A stretch of 64,000 nucleotides of DNA from the NCBI RefSeq assembly GCF_000524195.1, contig NW_020170391.1, positions 1,238,938-1,302,937 of the forward strand, written 5' to 3'. This DNA is from Echinococcus granulosus. Its lineage: Eukaryota; Platyhelminthes; Cestoda; Cyclophyllidea; Taeniidae. How positions within the stretch are numbered: the first letter of the stretch is position 1; each line of letters opens with the position of its first letter. The notes beneath the pieces are model-generated. The model did no database searches and was not told where the DNA came from. It saw only the letters and a program-made list of their open reading frames with translations. The position numbers were made by a program, and so were the translations under genes. This document shows, in pieces, positions 1-13,600 of this stretch.

Positions 1-3000
1 ATCCCCTAATCTTACTTCCCAGGACCGTGTGACTATTCTTGTGTAGGTACAGGGGAAGAATAGTTGTGCAAATTAAAAGCATCCCATGGGAAGAGCAGGC
101 TCAATTAGGTCTGTCTTGCAAAAGGGGTATTTACTATTGAGTGTCCGTGCGCCCAAAAATGCCCAAAAATGTTATGCCAGTGGAAGGCAGGGTGGTGTGT
201 TGAGAAGCTGGGAAATTTTGAACAACTCTTCTGGCTTGCATGCAGACCTCAGAGTTCTTTGGCCCCCTTCCTTCCTCTCCCCACCACTGTCCTCCCCGCC
301 ATTTTGCTGCTAATGCGCATTTTCCATTTGTCTTCAACAGTTCATTGGCGAGTGTTTTGTACAAATGGAATTTCTCCCTTGGTGAGTGTGCCTGTCCGTG
401 CAGTGCATACACGGAGGGTTAAGGTAAAATGATAAGTTAATGGCTTCTTTCCACCGAAGGATGAAGGGAGGGAGGAAGAGAGTAATAGGGGGTGGCCATT
501 CTGTCAGGGCTATTCCGACAAAGGAGTCCGATATAGCTACTGCTCCTCCTGTTGGTGCTGCTAATGTTAATTATGCACGTTGATATGGCAACATGGTGAA
601 CAACTAATTGGTAAAGTTTACTCCTCAACGAAATAGCACTGCCACGTCCGAAACCATATTTTCATGCATCTGCTAAAGCGAGACAGATGGCAGTTCAAAC
701 TTGTGGTAGACAGAGCCAACTCAGTGGTTTAGAAAATAGCCATATGGGAGGAGAGGAAAAAAGAAAGAGAAGCTGTAGCAGAGGTGCAAATTTAATAATA
801 ATGTTCTTACTGATGGTTCGTGAGGGGAGTCGTTTTAAGTAATGGAGGAACCAAGGAGCTAAAAGTTTGATTCAGTGAACATTTTCTAACCATAGTCAGT
901 AGTACTTAATAAATTTGTCAAATAAAGAAATGAATGCTGCTTAATCTTAAACAAATTAATTCACATCAAACAAGTTGGTTACAAAAGAAAATCATGAAGG
1001 GGCTCTTTTATTCAAAGCCTCTTCATCAGTTTACTACCCCCACAAAAACGTTGGTTTTTAGCAGCCTTGACATTTAAAAACATCGCAGATGGCCGGTGTG
1101 CGTGTGTGGATGGTGGTGGAGGTAAATGCTAGATCGTAGTCTAGACGGTCGAGGTGAGGTCGTAAGTAAAGTCCCAATCTCGAAATGCTGCTTAGCTAGA
1201 GTTGCTTGTGCACAGCGACCATTTCAGCCACACGGAAAATTAACGACATTGAAGGATCTCCAGACGCTTCCCTGCTACTTTAATTGAAACGTTCCTACAA
1301 TTGTATGAGTGAAACCATGAATACTTAAATACATTTTTAATAGCAACATTTCCAGAATTTAGTTTCAGTTTAAGCTTAGGGCAAAGCAAACCAAATGTAT
1401 CAACTTCCGGAATATTTTTGACTAAAGAATAAGCAATACAATCGTCTGGGTGTAAGGAGGGAAGCTGGAAAAATTGGGATTCCATAAAGCACATAAAGTG
1501 GGAAGAAGTAGCACAAAGAAAAAAACTGAAGTACACGATAACCCAGAACAGCTGAACAGAAGAATCAGAGGAGGGGAAACACCTGAGCCTGGGCAGCACC
1601 ACCACCATGTGATGTTTGTTAAATTTGTTATTTGAGGAAATCCAGTTGTCATGAAATTCACGACACTCTTGTCTCCTGAAAAAGGTGAATTCGTCCGCTT
1701 ATTAAAGAGGGTCCATCTGACATTTACTCCAGCAGTGGGAAGGTCCCCCCATAAAACCCACTTGCCTTCCGCCCTCCCTCCAGTTTGCGTGGTTGTGGGA
1801 TTCTAGTCGTGGCGAAGATAAATACAGGTATGGGAACCCACTCGAGTCACATAAAATAAAGCCGGCGTCGCGTTTTGCCAGACTAGATGGACTGGGCTCT
1901 GAGTTTGGCGGTAGCAGAGGTTAAGAATGTCTAAACAACCAACCACCAACCGGGTAAAATGGGGAGTTAGATAAATGCCAGTTTAAAAATTAAAGAATGA
2001 CTTCATAAAGGCTGAAATGCCAAATGTTGTAGAGAGAATGTCTTGCATGACTAAGCTCTTTTATCTGTAATTTAAGTCCCACTTTAGTCTCCTCGAAGAA
2101 AACGGTATATATTTTTCCTCGACACTTACCACAAAAGCTACAGTAAATTGCCATGCGGCTTTACTAGTGAGTTACGTACGACGTAGCATTCACTTTGAAA
2201 GTATTTAAAGTGGAAAACAGAAACCTCTCTCGCGATTGGTGATTGTCTTTTTTAAAGAATCTATGGGATTGGAGATCCGTTGATTTTCGCTTTTGCTTTA
2301 TGCTAACGGTAAACAAAATACCCCCGTCACACACGAAGTAGCGCTCTTATGCACTTTATGGACGATTTTTTTTAACTCCCCATTTCTATGGATGCAAAAT
2401 TATTGAAACTTAATAGATGGTATTAAGAATAATGGATATTATGGGATTTTTCATTTGAAACAGGCCTCCATAAACACACGCTGTTGATAATTAGGCGAGC
2501 AATAAAACAAGACAAGGGAGTTGTTGTGTCTGGCAGTCGCTGTGGTTCAGTCACGGATGAAGAATAGCGCAGTTGGGATCACCCGACCCTTTAAACTACT
2601 AAAAGGTACAGAATATCAAAGTTGTCAAATTACCCAACACTTTCTGTCGAATTCAAATCTATGCTGTAGCAGGAATTTTAAAAGCTGCGGTAAAACGAAG
2701 GTAATCAGAAAAGGCCGCGACGGGTTTATCATAAATAGTACTTACGAGAACTCGAACTTAAAATAAATTGGAGTAAAATTAAAATTTGAGAATGTGTTAA
2801 ATTTAAAATAGTTACAGCTAGTGCCAACTTCCATTCCAATGTGGCAGCCATCAGCAGGGTACCGAGTGCTCTTACACTTGCTTTTCTTTTCTAGTAAGAA
2901 AGGTTCCAAGAAAAATCAAGTAAAGTAATCCCCTAAGGATAATCAACACTGCTGAAAATACAAATTTCACTCACGTCTCTAGAGCCATTGTCATGTTTAT

Positions 3001-6000
3001 ACGCTTCCACTGGATAGTTGGATGGAGACGCTTTTTTAACTATTTCAATTAAGAGACTATGGCCTGCTTTTTAAGGATCTTAAAAGAGTGCACCTTATTT
3101 TAGTTGGCGAGCCTGTTCAAATTGGCATTCATCTTGTTTTAATTAGTAAAAATTCAAAAAATGCAACTGTTATTGTAGTACGGCTTCAATGACAGTTTCA
3201 GCTAATCATTCGGTTGAAGTTTAAAAGTGCATGACTGCCTTGGTAGAATGTTTGCAAACAATAACTCCACACACAACGCCTAAGTGATTATATTGAGTCT
3301 AGCGGTGGAACCCCTTATTTGATATATCAGCATTTAATTTTGGTGAACCATTGGAAATTAATTCAATGGGTCGACCACATGTGCTTACTTAAAAGTCTCC
3401 AAAAAGAATGGAGAGTGCCTTGTTTAAAACTCCGACCGTGTTCGACTGCTTCGTAGTCCCTTAGCACGCAAAAGGGGCTTTGTCGGCACAATCCATCCCT
3501 GTTTGGGTAAATACCTTTGTAGGGTTGCCAAAAGGCTTGAAGATCAATGCTAAACTACATCGACGGTAGGAAGTTTTAAGTGGTAAAGTGGGAGGAAGGA
3601 CAAACAATTGCGGGTAAACTATGAGAATTGCTTTGGTAGGCTTCATTTAGGGAACACCACTGAAAATGTTCCGACATCATTTTGACTCAGTCAAGGAATT
3701 TTGTAAGTCGTTTGCGCGAGCAACAGTGATTCTAACGCAGTAGTTTTCAACGAACATGAGAGTATCTTAGTGTCTTATTAAGTGAATTTCTGAGGTAGAT
3801 TATTTCGTAAACGCATCATCAGAGACAGCACTGGGGCGTTAATTTGTAAATAGATCTCTTAGTTAAAAAAGGTTCAATTCAATTAGAAAATCTGACACCA
3901 GTTAACTGCTGGCCCTATTTCTCGTGGTGCTGACATACCAATAAACAGTGTTTAAAATACTTCGCATTTGAAAAAAAACGATCCTATGGGCCACGCAACC
4001 CGGGGGTTTCGAACTATTATAATATCCACAATACATTCATTGTTCGAGAACACGCAATGATGGGTCTTGTGGAATCATTGGCATGAAGCCTGCTTTTAAC
4101 TGTTTGAGACAGGAAAGGTTGATTTATAGGCAATACAGTGCGTAAGGAAGACCTTGAGAAGGAATAATTTGCTTAGATTGAATGCCTTCTCAATACGTGG
4201 GGAGGAAAATCTTCATTATTTCACGGTAGCTAATTTATAACCTTAGAATCTATGATTAGAATAAAGGTGGTAGTATTGATAAAATTATGCCTTTTACCAC
4301 TGGTCAGCATTTTATATGAATTTTTGTGAATTTTATCAAACCTATCTTCTATTTATGCTATCATCTGCTGCCTCGTACTATCGCATTAAGTCGATTTGGC
4401 ATGAAGCGGATCCACAAAATTTTCGCTTTTTTGGACTTCATTGCTTCTGAATGGGTAAAAAACAAGGAATTAGTGATTACTGGTCAGTGCAACGCAGTCG
4501 TGTCTGCTACTTGTCCATTTAAGTAGAATATATTTTTTTGCTGTATCCAACAAATTCATGGTTCCTCTGCAACGCGGATCAAACTTCCACAAAATAGCTG
4601 TACCTGACTTATACAATGCACAAATAGTAAAGCACTCCATTTGTGGACAAAAATGAATTGTTTTGACAAAGGATGACCTTTAACCACAGAAAACTGTTGT
4701 TGCGTGGAAATGGCAGCTTTTTGCAATACTTGGTGCAAATACTCCAATAGCTTTGAATTAATCAAGCTTCCTTAGGATAGCTGATTTTGTCAGTCTAATA
4801 TGGCAGTTATGAACCCCGACTTACTAGCTACTTTTTGAGAATCGGCTCAATCGTTATCCGCCAAATAAATAAATAGGTAATGTGAAATAAAACCATACTG
4901 ACTTCAACTGTACTTGCATCTTCTCTTTAGCCATTTATTTCGGGAAGTAGTTGCAATCAAGACGTCAGTGACACGAACCATGAAGGGATACCTAGAACAA
5001 TGGCATTTGTATGAGGGTCATAATCATCTGCTTTGGAATTCACTTAAAGTGGTTGAGGCAATAAGCAAAGTGATGTACTTGATCTCCAACTTTTTAAGCA
5101 GCAACCATGCAGTCATCTAGGAGAGTGAAGATTTCGATCGCGCAGTCATCAGGGGTTTTACACGGAAGTGTTGTCGGTCCACACTTCTCCCGCAGACAGC
5201 TGCACACCAACTGGTTCTTCGTGATCCCACCTCCTTCGTACGCGTCTTGACAGTGCTTCACCATGACCCTGAAACACGGTAGGTCGGGGGGTGAAAATAA
5301 ATGGTTGTCAAATATTCGTAAAATATTATTTGTTGTTATAATATTATGTATTATTAATTTGTATTATCCATCTAAGATGCGAATGGCTCTGAGCCAACAG
5401 TCCCATTTACTTAGCTCAAAGTCCAAAATGTGTACAAGTACCTACGTCCCAAGGACTAAATGCGGATCACTACTGTAATATCTATTTTGCGTTCTTAGCC
5501 TTAATAGCAATCTGGAAATGTTAATGATAAAAACTACTAATAATCGACTCATTCGAAGGTAGTGTGATATGACGGATCGGTGCAGCATGAGTCAGGAGGC
5601 GTATTTGAATATTCAACTACGATGTCATCAACACAGCATCCAAGTTATGGGCGCAATTTTTAATAATGCCACAGAGTACGCTCCATGCCACAAATCTCTA
5701 GCAGGAATATCATGGTAAAGCTGACTAGATGTACAGCGTAATGCTGTACATTAATGCAAACGACATCAACCGTATTCCACATTAAACGGTAATGAAAGCA
5801 CAATTACAGACTAAGGCTCGAATTAAAGCCTATATGAAAGGGTTTATAGGAGCTGTAGTATCGGTGTTTTTAATACTTAAGGCTTCTTCCACAAATATTT
5901 TATGAGGATATTCCATCGACGCAAAAAACACCGCTCAAAGCAAGAAGATATGAAAATTTCATGATAACAGTACCAGCGAGCATCCTTTCTATAGAATCTC

Positions 6001-7420
6001 GAAATTGTGTATGCTTGTATGAAAAAAGGGTGCTAAAACTCACTCGCAACTGGGTCTATCAACTTCTGCGTTCGAAATCACAACTACAACTACAAGTACC
6101 AAGGCCAACAACTTTCCTATTGAGACGTGCGGCATTTTCACTTTGTGAAGTGTAGGAGAATAAATGAGCTTGGTTGAGGAGGCAAGCCTATTTATGCACA
6201 CAGCCTTTGTGTATCGAAAGCGAGCTGAAAAAGGATCATGTTTCCGTGCCTATGTTACGATTTCATGTATGAGTAGCGGCCTAGGTATGCGTTTGAGTCC
6301 CTAATCCTACAGTGAATTAGATGTATTAATTTAAAAATTCACATATTATGGGTACTTACCTAGTAGTTTCTTGATTGCGCTGAAAACTTCGGTTTTTCAA
6401 CATGACTTTGAAATGTCCATTGCAATTACGAAGTGATCGGGATAACGAGCAGAAGCTAAAGTTATATCGACTTCTTTAAGTGAATTTGGATCTTTATTCA
6501 AATGTCTGCACATCCTGAATATTCAGATTGAAAACAAGTGATCCATTGACTTTTAAATTTATTATTTACTTACCCAACTCTTACTCATGGCATTAGGAAA
6601 GCTCATGGCTATGGATTAATGCCGCATTGGTTTGTGTTTGCTGCGGTGACAGAGGTTAGTTAATGAAAATCCTACGGTGAAAAAAATAACCCTGATAAAA
6701 GAACTTTAGCCTTTAATGAAGGAACTTTTGTAGAAAAAAAAATTTATAAAGTGAAGTGGCATACTGCTATGGTCGGTATGTATTTATACATGACCAGTAA
6801 TTTATTCTGCTTTTATAAACTCGTTCCAACAGCTAGAAAGAAAATTGGGCTGACTTTCATAAAACTCGTAGAGGTTAGCGATTCCCACACAAGCCATTTC
6901 CGCGGTTGCAGTTAGTACCCCTCTCCTCCAATTTGGTTGCCTTCACGTGGAGTTCGAAACACCGTACTTGGTGTAGCCTTTCATGCTCACATAAAATTGT
7001 GAGAATCGTAGCATTGTGAAGTAAATACTGATGCCCAGTGAAAGCAGCAAAGGAGGATATGATTTCATTTTATTTAAGGGTATTTTGGCCATTTTAGCAG
7101 GCATCCAAGCGGCTAATATCTCTCGATTTTGTTCAGCTATGAGCAAAGATGGAAATAAATGAGCAGTCGTTTGTCTAGAAATTACTTTATTGTGGCATAT
7201 AGTGAAGGCTCTTCATAAGACCTCAACAGCCACATAATGTCTGTTGGTGTCGTCTCATTGGTCCCTCGGGCTGCTTCCTGCCCCCGCACCCCAGCGATGG
7301 GGTATTGTTAACGGACACGGGAGAGCGCAAGTGGTGTGGTATGAGATGAGGTGAGGCTGGAGTGGGGTGGGGGTGCGGAAGTGGAGGTGAGAGTGGGGAG
7401 AGGATCTCAATAAAGCAACT
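1..7420. other. Long AT-rich region without a recognisable gene
   Basis: No open frame in this stretch shows a known domain, a plausible splice-linked series, or the GC-rich codon use of the genes further along. Short frames of 60-120 codons occur on both strands but look like chance openings. The stretch could hold regulatory DNA for the bHLH gene that follows, untranslated exons, or non-coding RNA. I see nothing specific that proves any of these. Confidence 0.6.
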
Positions 7421-7483
7421 TACAACAACGTGCACACGCACACAGAGGCCCCAGTGAGCAGCCCTGCTCACTCACAACGCGGA

Positions 7484-7945
7484 ATGTTTCAAGCGTGGCC
7501 AGCACTGCTGCAACCGCAACAGGCTCACATCTATCATCTCCATATCGATCCTCGATCCGACGATGGACATGAAGCAGTTCCAATGACGTCGATAACGGAG
7601 CAGAATGGAGCGATAGAAGTGGAAAGGACAGAAGCAGCGCTGCTAGCGGCAGAGGTGCGATTTCGGGGAGAAGGAAGGTCAAGTGAAACAGAAAATCAGC
7701 GTAACGAGCGAGAGCGACGGCGGGTGCAGCAGGTGAACGCGGCTTTTGCCTTATTGAGGCAGCATTTACCCATCCAGATTGGCCCTTACGAGACCACTGA
7801 TCGAACGCGTCGGGCGCCAGCACGAAAACGACGTAGTCAACGCACCTCTAAGGTGAAGATCCTGCGCGCTGCTATTCGCTACATCAACGAACTTACAGGA
7901 ATTTTACAAGCATCCGAGGTGGTGGATAACGAACAGTTCGTATGA
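7484..7945 (+). CDS. Achaete-scute-like bHLH transcription factor
   Basis: This is an intronless frame of 153 codons from the first ATG at 7484. The frame stays open upstream, so a longer N-terminus is possible. Residues about 73-141 form a basic helix-loop-helix: basic region and helix 1 read RNERERRRVQQVNAAF then LLRQHLP, and helix 2 reads SKVKILRAAIRYINEL. The RNERER...VN...LRQH pattern is typical of the achaete-scute family of proneural factors, which bind E-boxes as heterodimers with E-proteins. The loop is unusually long, about 25 residues, and rich in Arg/Lys; fly achaete-scute proteins also have enlarged loops. The protein stops soon after helix 2, like short ASCL proteins. Twist, HAND and PTF1 were considered, but their basic regions differ. 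The family call is from sequence; a neural role is inferred. Confidence 0.8.
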   Translation: MFQAWPALLQPQQAHIYHLHIDPRSDDGHEAVPMTSITEQNGAIEVERTEAALLAAEVRFRGEGRSSETENQRNERERRRVQQVNAAFALLRQHLPIQIGPYETTDRTRRAPARKRRSQRTSKVKILRAAIRYINELTGILQASEVVDNEQFV

Positions 7946-8168
7946 TAACAATTGCTCTTTTGTGTCCAATTCAGCAAGATTTATGCAATTCTGCTTTGCA
8001 CACATTTCTCTCATCTGATTATACTTTTGAAAAGCTCTAAATCATTCGCGTGAGGGTTTATAAGATTGCTTAATACCTTTATTGGAGGTACGGTAATTGG
8101 CATTTTCAGTAGGCTCTAATGCGCAAAAAAATTGACTATACTTCAACTGGCTATTTGAATAATGCACA

Positions 8169-8174
8169 AATAAA
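8169..8174 (+). terminator. Candidate polyadenylation signal of the bHLH gene
   Basis: An AATAAA hexamer lies about 225 bases after the bHLH stop codon, in AT-rich sequence. It is the first canonical hexamer I noticed downstream; a second AATAAA-like site lies near 8262. Confidence 0.4.
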
Positions 8175-8279
8175 ACAGCGAATGTAATATTTTCTCAGGC
8201 ATATAGAAACAGCAACCAGCAGCGGCCATCTTTGTGCTAAAATCAAAGTGTAGTTTTGTGCAATAAAGCGATACGGCCA

Positions 8280-10240
8280 TTGTCCAGACTTACCTGGAGC
8301 ACATGTCCACCCAGAATGCCACAACTACATGAACTTCATCGCCATCTCGATAGCTAAAAATAAGGGTTTCGGCTACTTACCACCCAAACCGCGAAACTTT
8401 TTTGCCAGGAAATCAAAAGTGACAGTAAATTTTTCCCACAAGTGTAAGCGCGATCAGCTCTCTAGATTCTCCATAAGTTGACGCAATTGAATCGTACATT
8501 GGAACGGGGGGAATCAAGCTGAATAATATGTTCAGTTCACACATTTACATGCACCTGCAGTTGTTTACATGACATGGCAAGCGTGCATCCATGCGCTCTG
8601 CTAGACAGCGGAGCTAAAATTCTCGCCTTCGCTTGGGCTCTCCTGCGGTTTATTGCAGGTATGTATGGTGGACCTGAGTGAGTGAGCAGGTGCGCCTTTG
8701 ATGTCACCTCGCCCCGAAGTCGCCAGTCTCCTCCTTTCTTCATGTGCGTCCCACTAAATCCTAGACATGACAGGGCACAGTGGATTGGGTCAATAAATAT
8801 ACTCTTCACTTCTGCGCATTGTCTCAGTGAGTGAACTCATTGTTCCACCGGATGAGGACGCTGCGAACCGAAGCCATTGCTTATGCGATGTAGGGCCAAT
8901 TCCCGTAATTTATGTTTGCCATCCGCTAGTTTGACCGCATTCCTGAATGCACCGTCACGGTAAAATCCACAATTCTATCAAATTTTCGTACTATTTCTAT
9001 GGCGAAACCGTATTTAGTAAAGCAATGTCATATTCATACGTATTTTAGGTAGATGAACCCCCCATTAAGTATAATCAATCTAAGGAGGGATTGTAGCCAT
9101 TAAAAGGGGCTCCTTCTGTAAGAATGAGAATGAATAATCTTCCAGGATTGTGTTAAGGCTTGGTTTTTGCAGAATGGCTCCAAGGGATCCGAGAATAATA
9201 TTAATTTAGCAAATAGTAACAATTGACACAAGCCCGTTATACGATTGCATTTGTGCGACCATCTTAACTATGAAGCAAGATTTTTTTGCCAAATTTATCT
9301 GTATCCCAAAGCTCTGTGTAATGAAATGAAGGAAGCGTGGAAATTAACAATCCGTACCACTCGGAAAAAGGATTTTCGACTCAGAGGTAGAGATGAATGG
9401 CTTCGTGCTCCCAGCGCAGGTGACCCTATTACCGTGGCAAAGGTCTGTAGGAAAGATCCGAACACAGTTTTCATGCGACGTCATATTATGATCATGGTGT
9501 CTCACTGTATCATCAAAAATGTCTTCTGCAGTCCGAGGGGCGCTAGTCCCACAAATGGGGGAGTTTATTAATTGGGGGCCCTACCGTGAGTCATGGTGTT
9601 ATTTTTCATCGCCTCTCGGGCCGAGCGCCGAGTTGCCATGCTGGTAACCGCCGCGAAAGCCATCTAGTTAATGAGTTAGGGGCTGGGGGAGGAAGGACGG
9701 GAGAGAGCTGGAGCCACAGTGTCCGCATCCAGTCACTGTGATCGCGTCTGCATCGTCCCCCCTATAGTCACAGGATGAGCTGTGTACGGGAACGGACAGC
9801 AGTGGCTCGCCACGGACACCAATATGGCTTAGCAGACGCGGGAGCCTGTGGGAAACATAAGGTCCTCTCCTGGGGCAAACACGTTCACGATGAAGTGTGA
9901 GCAAGTGAAGTAGAACTATGACGCCCTACTACCGCCAACGGTTAAAGGCACCAAATGTTGCGCACTTAAAACAGAGCCAGTTAGAAATTGTTTGAGAATG
10001 TGAAAAACGCAACAACCGTAGGGTAACTACGACTGTTCGAGAAGCCCCCACCTTCGATATTGGCAACTTATAGCGCCACACAAGGCGGAGGTCTTAATTA
10101 CACAGCTATCTCCACCTGAATTGAATCTCAAGTAATAGGGAATTCAGTGATGCAGATTGGATAGAGGTGACCAGAGTCAACGATGACAATGGTGTCCATA
10201 GGCAGAGAGGTAAACTTGAATACTGCGGAACTGATCAAAT
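8280..10240. other. Intergenic spacer between the bHLH gene and TAF4
   Basis: I see no supported gene here. A 108-codon frame near 9245-9571 on the plus strand has no recognisable motif, no convincing start and no flanking exon signals. The two flanking genes converge on this spacer. Confidence 0.5.
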
Positions 10241-10250
10241 AATAAACGTT

Positions 10251-10256
10251 TTTATT
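10251..10256 (-). terminator. Candidate polyadenylation signal of TAF4
   Basis: TTTATT on the plus strand gives AATAAA on the minus strand, about 400 bases after the TAF4 stop codon. An overlapping-region AATAAA also lies on the plus strand at 10241, so the site could in principle serve either strand. Confidence 0.4.
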
Positions 10257-10653
10257 CCATCAGTGCACACACAGAGACAAACCAAGTAGTGGCGCTGCCA
10301 TTTAGTGGTTTTTCGAGTTAATATAAAAGGATAGAGGGTAAATGGGAGAGCGGTGATAGGGGAAGGAAAAGCCACATATCTGTATCTGTGCGGAAATAAA
10401 AACGCTAACAATGGGAGTGATGGGAGGCTTTGTACAAGAAGAGCGACACGCGTGTAGCCATGGGGAGGTCTGTACACACAAACAGCGAGAGTAAGGCACA
10501 GCCACCTCGACCTCGGGTGCTGACAACGATAGTGAAATAAACGCCAACAACAACGCCTTATGTTTTGCTGATGCTGACGGCGGTGGCAAAGGTAGCAGTA
10601 GTGGACGGATCCTGAGAAAAAACCTACTGGCGACGGCAGTGACAGTGGGGGGC

Positions 10654-13600
10654 TCATCGCCAATAGGAACGAAAAAATGCCCGAGATCGACAGAGACGCG
10701 AATCTTTGCTGAGAACCACTTGCAATTCACGCAGTCCGGCACGCCGTGTGCGTAGCGAGGCCGCGAGGGTGAATCGTGGAGTAGCTGTGACCTGACCACC
10801 ACCGACTACCACTGCAGCGGAGCTGGAGGAGGCTGAGGAGGAGGGTTGGACCAGACGCAGACGCGGGGCGGAGGAATTGATGAGAGAAAGGCGAGGAGCG
10901 GCTGTGGTAGTGGTGGCGGCAGGGGCGGTAGATGAGGAGGAACCCGTAGTGGTGATACTAGCACTAGTAGACATACCATGATCACTGGCAGAGGAATTCG
11001 CAGATGTTCGTGGTCTTCGGTTGGCTGGCAGTCCAATTGCGTTCAAAGCCGTCCGGTTAGCTTGCTGTTGTCGTTCACGCTCATACTGTTCATTTTTTAG
11101 CTGATGCGCCATTTCCCGAAGTCGAGCCTGATCCGGGTTCTCGCTCCGTGTTCGAGACTATGTAATGTTGTAAAGAGAAGTTCAAGTGTAAAAAAACTTT
11201 TCGGAACTCATAGTTAACCTGCTCAACCAAGCATATGATGCCGAAATACAGAGTTCAGGGAGCAAAGATACATGAATCTACCAAAATCACACAGTTAACT
11301 TAGTAGAAAAATGTGCAATCTGATTCATTTTGCGATTAACAATATAACAGGAACCAAAGGCATGAAATTCGCCACCATCCCACCAAGCAATGCGGTATAA
11401 CTGGCTCAAGTAACGGCCGCCTTCCCATGAGTAAATACAATGTACTAACGTATTTAAGTAGGGTACATATACGGTTAGACGGAGCCAGTATTTAAAAAAC
11501 AGAATAATCCACAACTTGACTTCAATTTCAAAAGGAAAAATGATTCGGTATTAACATATGACAGCAATAAAAGACACCCTCCTTGTGAAAGAGTAGTCCG
11601 TTTACATCATGTGAGGAGATAGACAGAACTCCAGAAAGCCATCGCTACACCTCCGGAAATCAGACCAACACAATGCAGAAGTACCGGCACCGCAAAATAT
11701 AGATATGTGCTCAAATTACGTCTAACACGAAGGAACCATCTAAAGCAAAGAGCAGTTAACTTTGCGAAAATATAAAAAAAGAAAACATCGTAACCTCATT
11801 AAAGCATATATTACAGAAGATTTTCGTAAATGTGTGAAATAACGGGATCAGAAATAGGAAAAAAAGTTAATTGTGATATATCACGCTGTCTTATGATTCA
11901 GAGGAGTTCGTTCACATTTCTTAATAATAATAAGCAAAGCCACGTTTCCAGGGAATATCAATGAGGAAAAATTTGGTAATAGGAGGAAACGGTCAACGTC
12001 CAAAAAGTATCGGAGCTGTTTCGAACAAGGAACCTAATTTGAAGCCATTCAAAAAAGCTGATCAGCTTACTTCAAGGACCTAAGTGGGACACCGAAGATG
12101 AAAATATCGTGTTGTACAATGGAACCGAGTGTGAAAAGTGAGGAAATACAATAGAAAAACATGGATATAACTGTGACCATGCTTTTAAGTGTGGTCAGTG
12201 GATAAGCGATTCCTAATATCAATGAAAATAAAAAGCGTAGCAAATTCTAAAGAAGTCCAAACACAAATAGCTCAAATAATGCTTAATTAGATGAGATAAA
12301 TCGAAATCTAACACGCAAGTGAATTATCACACATTACAAAACAGTAGCACCTTTAAAAACCCCCACCCATACCAGAATCCTAAGTGCTTGATAGTATTTT
12401 GCATTGGACCAAAGAAGTTGGTCAGTTGCAGACAGATATTGGATGAGTCAATAAGTTCAGTGAATACTACGGAAGCCGAGTTTTCCCATTCGAACGGGGA
12501 ATCACACAGTGGTTGAATTCGTGAAATAAGGAATTGAGACTACCGTTCAATGAAAAAATGTTAGGCTATTATATAACCCTTCTTTTGTTCAACTGTCACA
12601 CGTGTAGTGTTTAAAAATATTCAAGTGCTCATCTAATCTTCTAGAATTTCTGTAAAGTAGGCCACATTTAGCTTAAAAGTATAGACGACAACTGAGGAAG
12701 AATGAGATGCACAGTTAATGGTTCAAACGTATGCATGTGTACTAGAATATGATGGCTCAATTCATCCAAATTGTTCCACTAACAAAATAGGGAGTACAGA
12801 ACGTTTTCTTAACCAGTTGCCATGGTGTGCAAATCTTTATGACATAAAGGATGATAACATTAAACTAATCAAAAGGTCTAGATGGGTGATGAAATACTAC
12901 GCGTTTTACTCACAGAAAGCACCGAGATAGCAATGGAGCCATCCCAACAATAAATTTTCATCCAAGTGACAGGAAAGGGATGAAATTGATGTGTGGGTCA
13001 AGACAACAAATGCATTAATTGGTTACTAAATTATTCTAAAGTAGATAAAAAAACCGATCGATTGGTTCCAGGTCGCAGTGCACATATACGTTGTCAAAGG
13101 AGGTTTGGATACAAATACACTTGAAAACCAGTAAATTTCCATTTATTAATTACAGCTATTGGCGACTCGCCACGTGTCTTTCAAAACGGATCTAATTTTT
13201 GTCTACCGATAATTCCTATTTCAGTGGAACGTTCCTACTTTAACACCCACGTTTAATTGGAACTAGGGTCAAGGCGTCGTAAGAGAATAGATAATTTTCG
13301 CAAATATTCTAACCGGCAAAACAAGAGAAATAATTCGCAAACATACCATTGAAAAATTAATTTGGAATCCCATAAAGTACACCCTATTTGATTAACCATT
13401 AGTCGTAAGAATTATCATTGAAACAGGTTCGACTAGCACCATCCACTCTAGCCAATCTTGTTCAATTCAACACCAGAAATTAGAACAAATAAAAATCATT
13501 AGCGACACCTAGCAGCTAATTTGTTGATCAAAGTGAAGGAAACACTAGGAAAGCAACAAGGATAAGAAGGATTGGTTCAATGTTGGTATTCAAAATGTAG

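Noticed and set aside
9245..9571. Plus-strand 108-codon frame
   Set aside because: No recognisable motif, no clear initiation context and no linked exons.
10235..10802. Long minus-strand frames around the TAF4 3' end
   Set aside because: They overlap the TAF4 final exon in other frames and its 3' untranslated region, and show only low-complexity Pro/Ser/Arg sequence.
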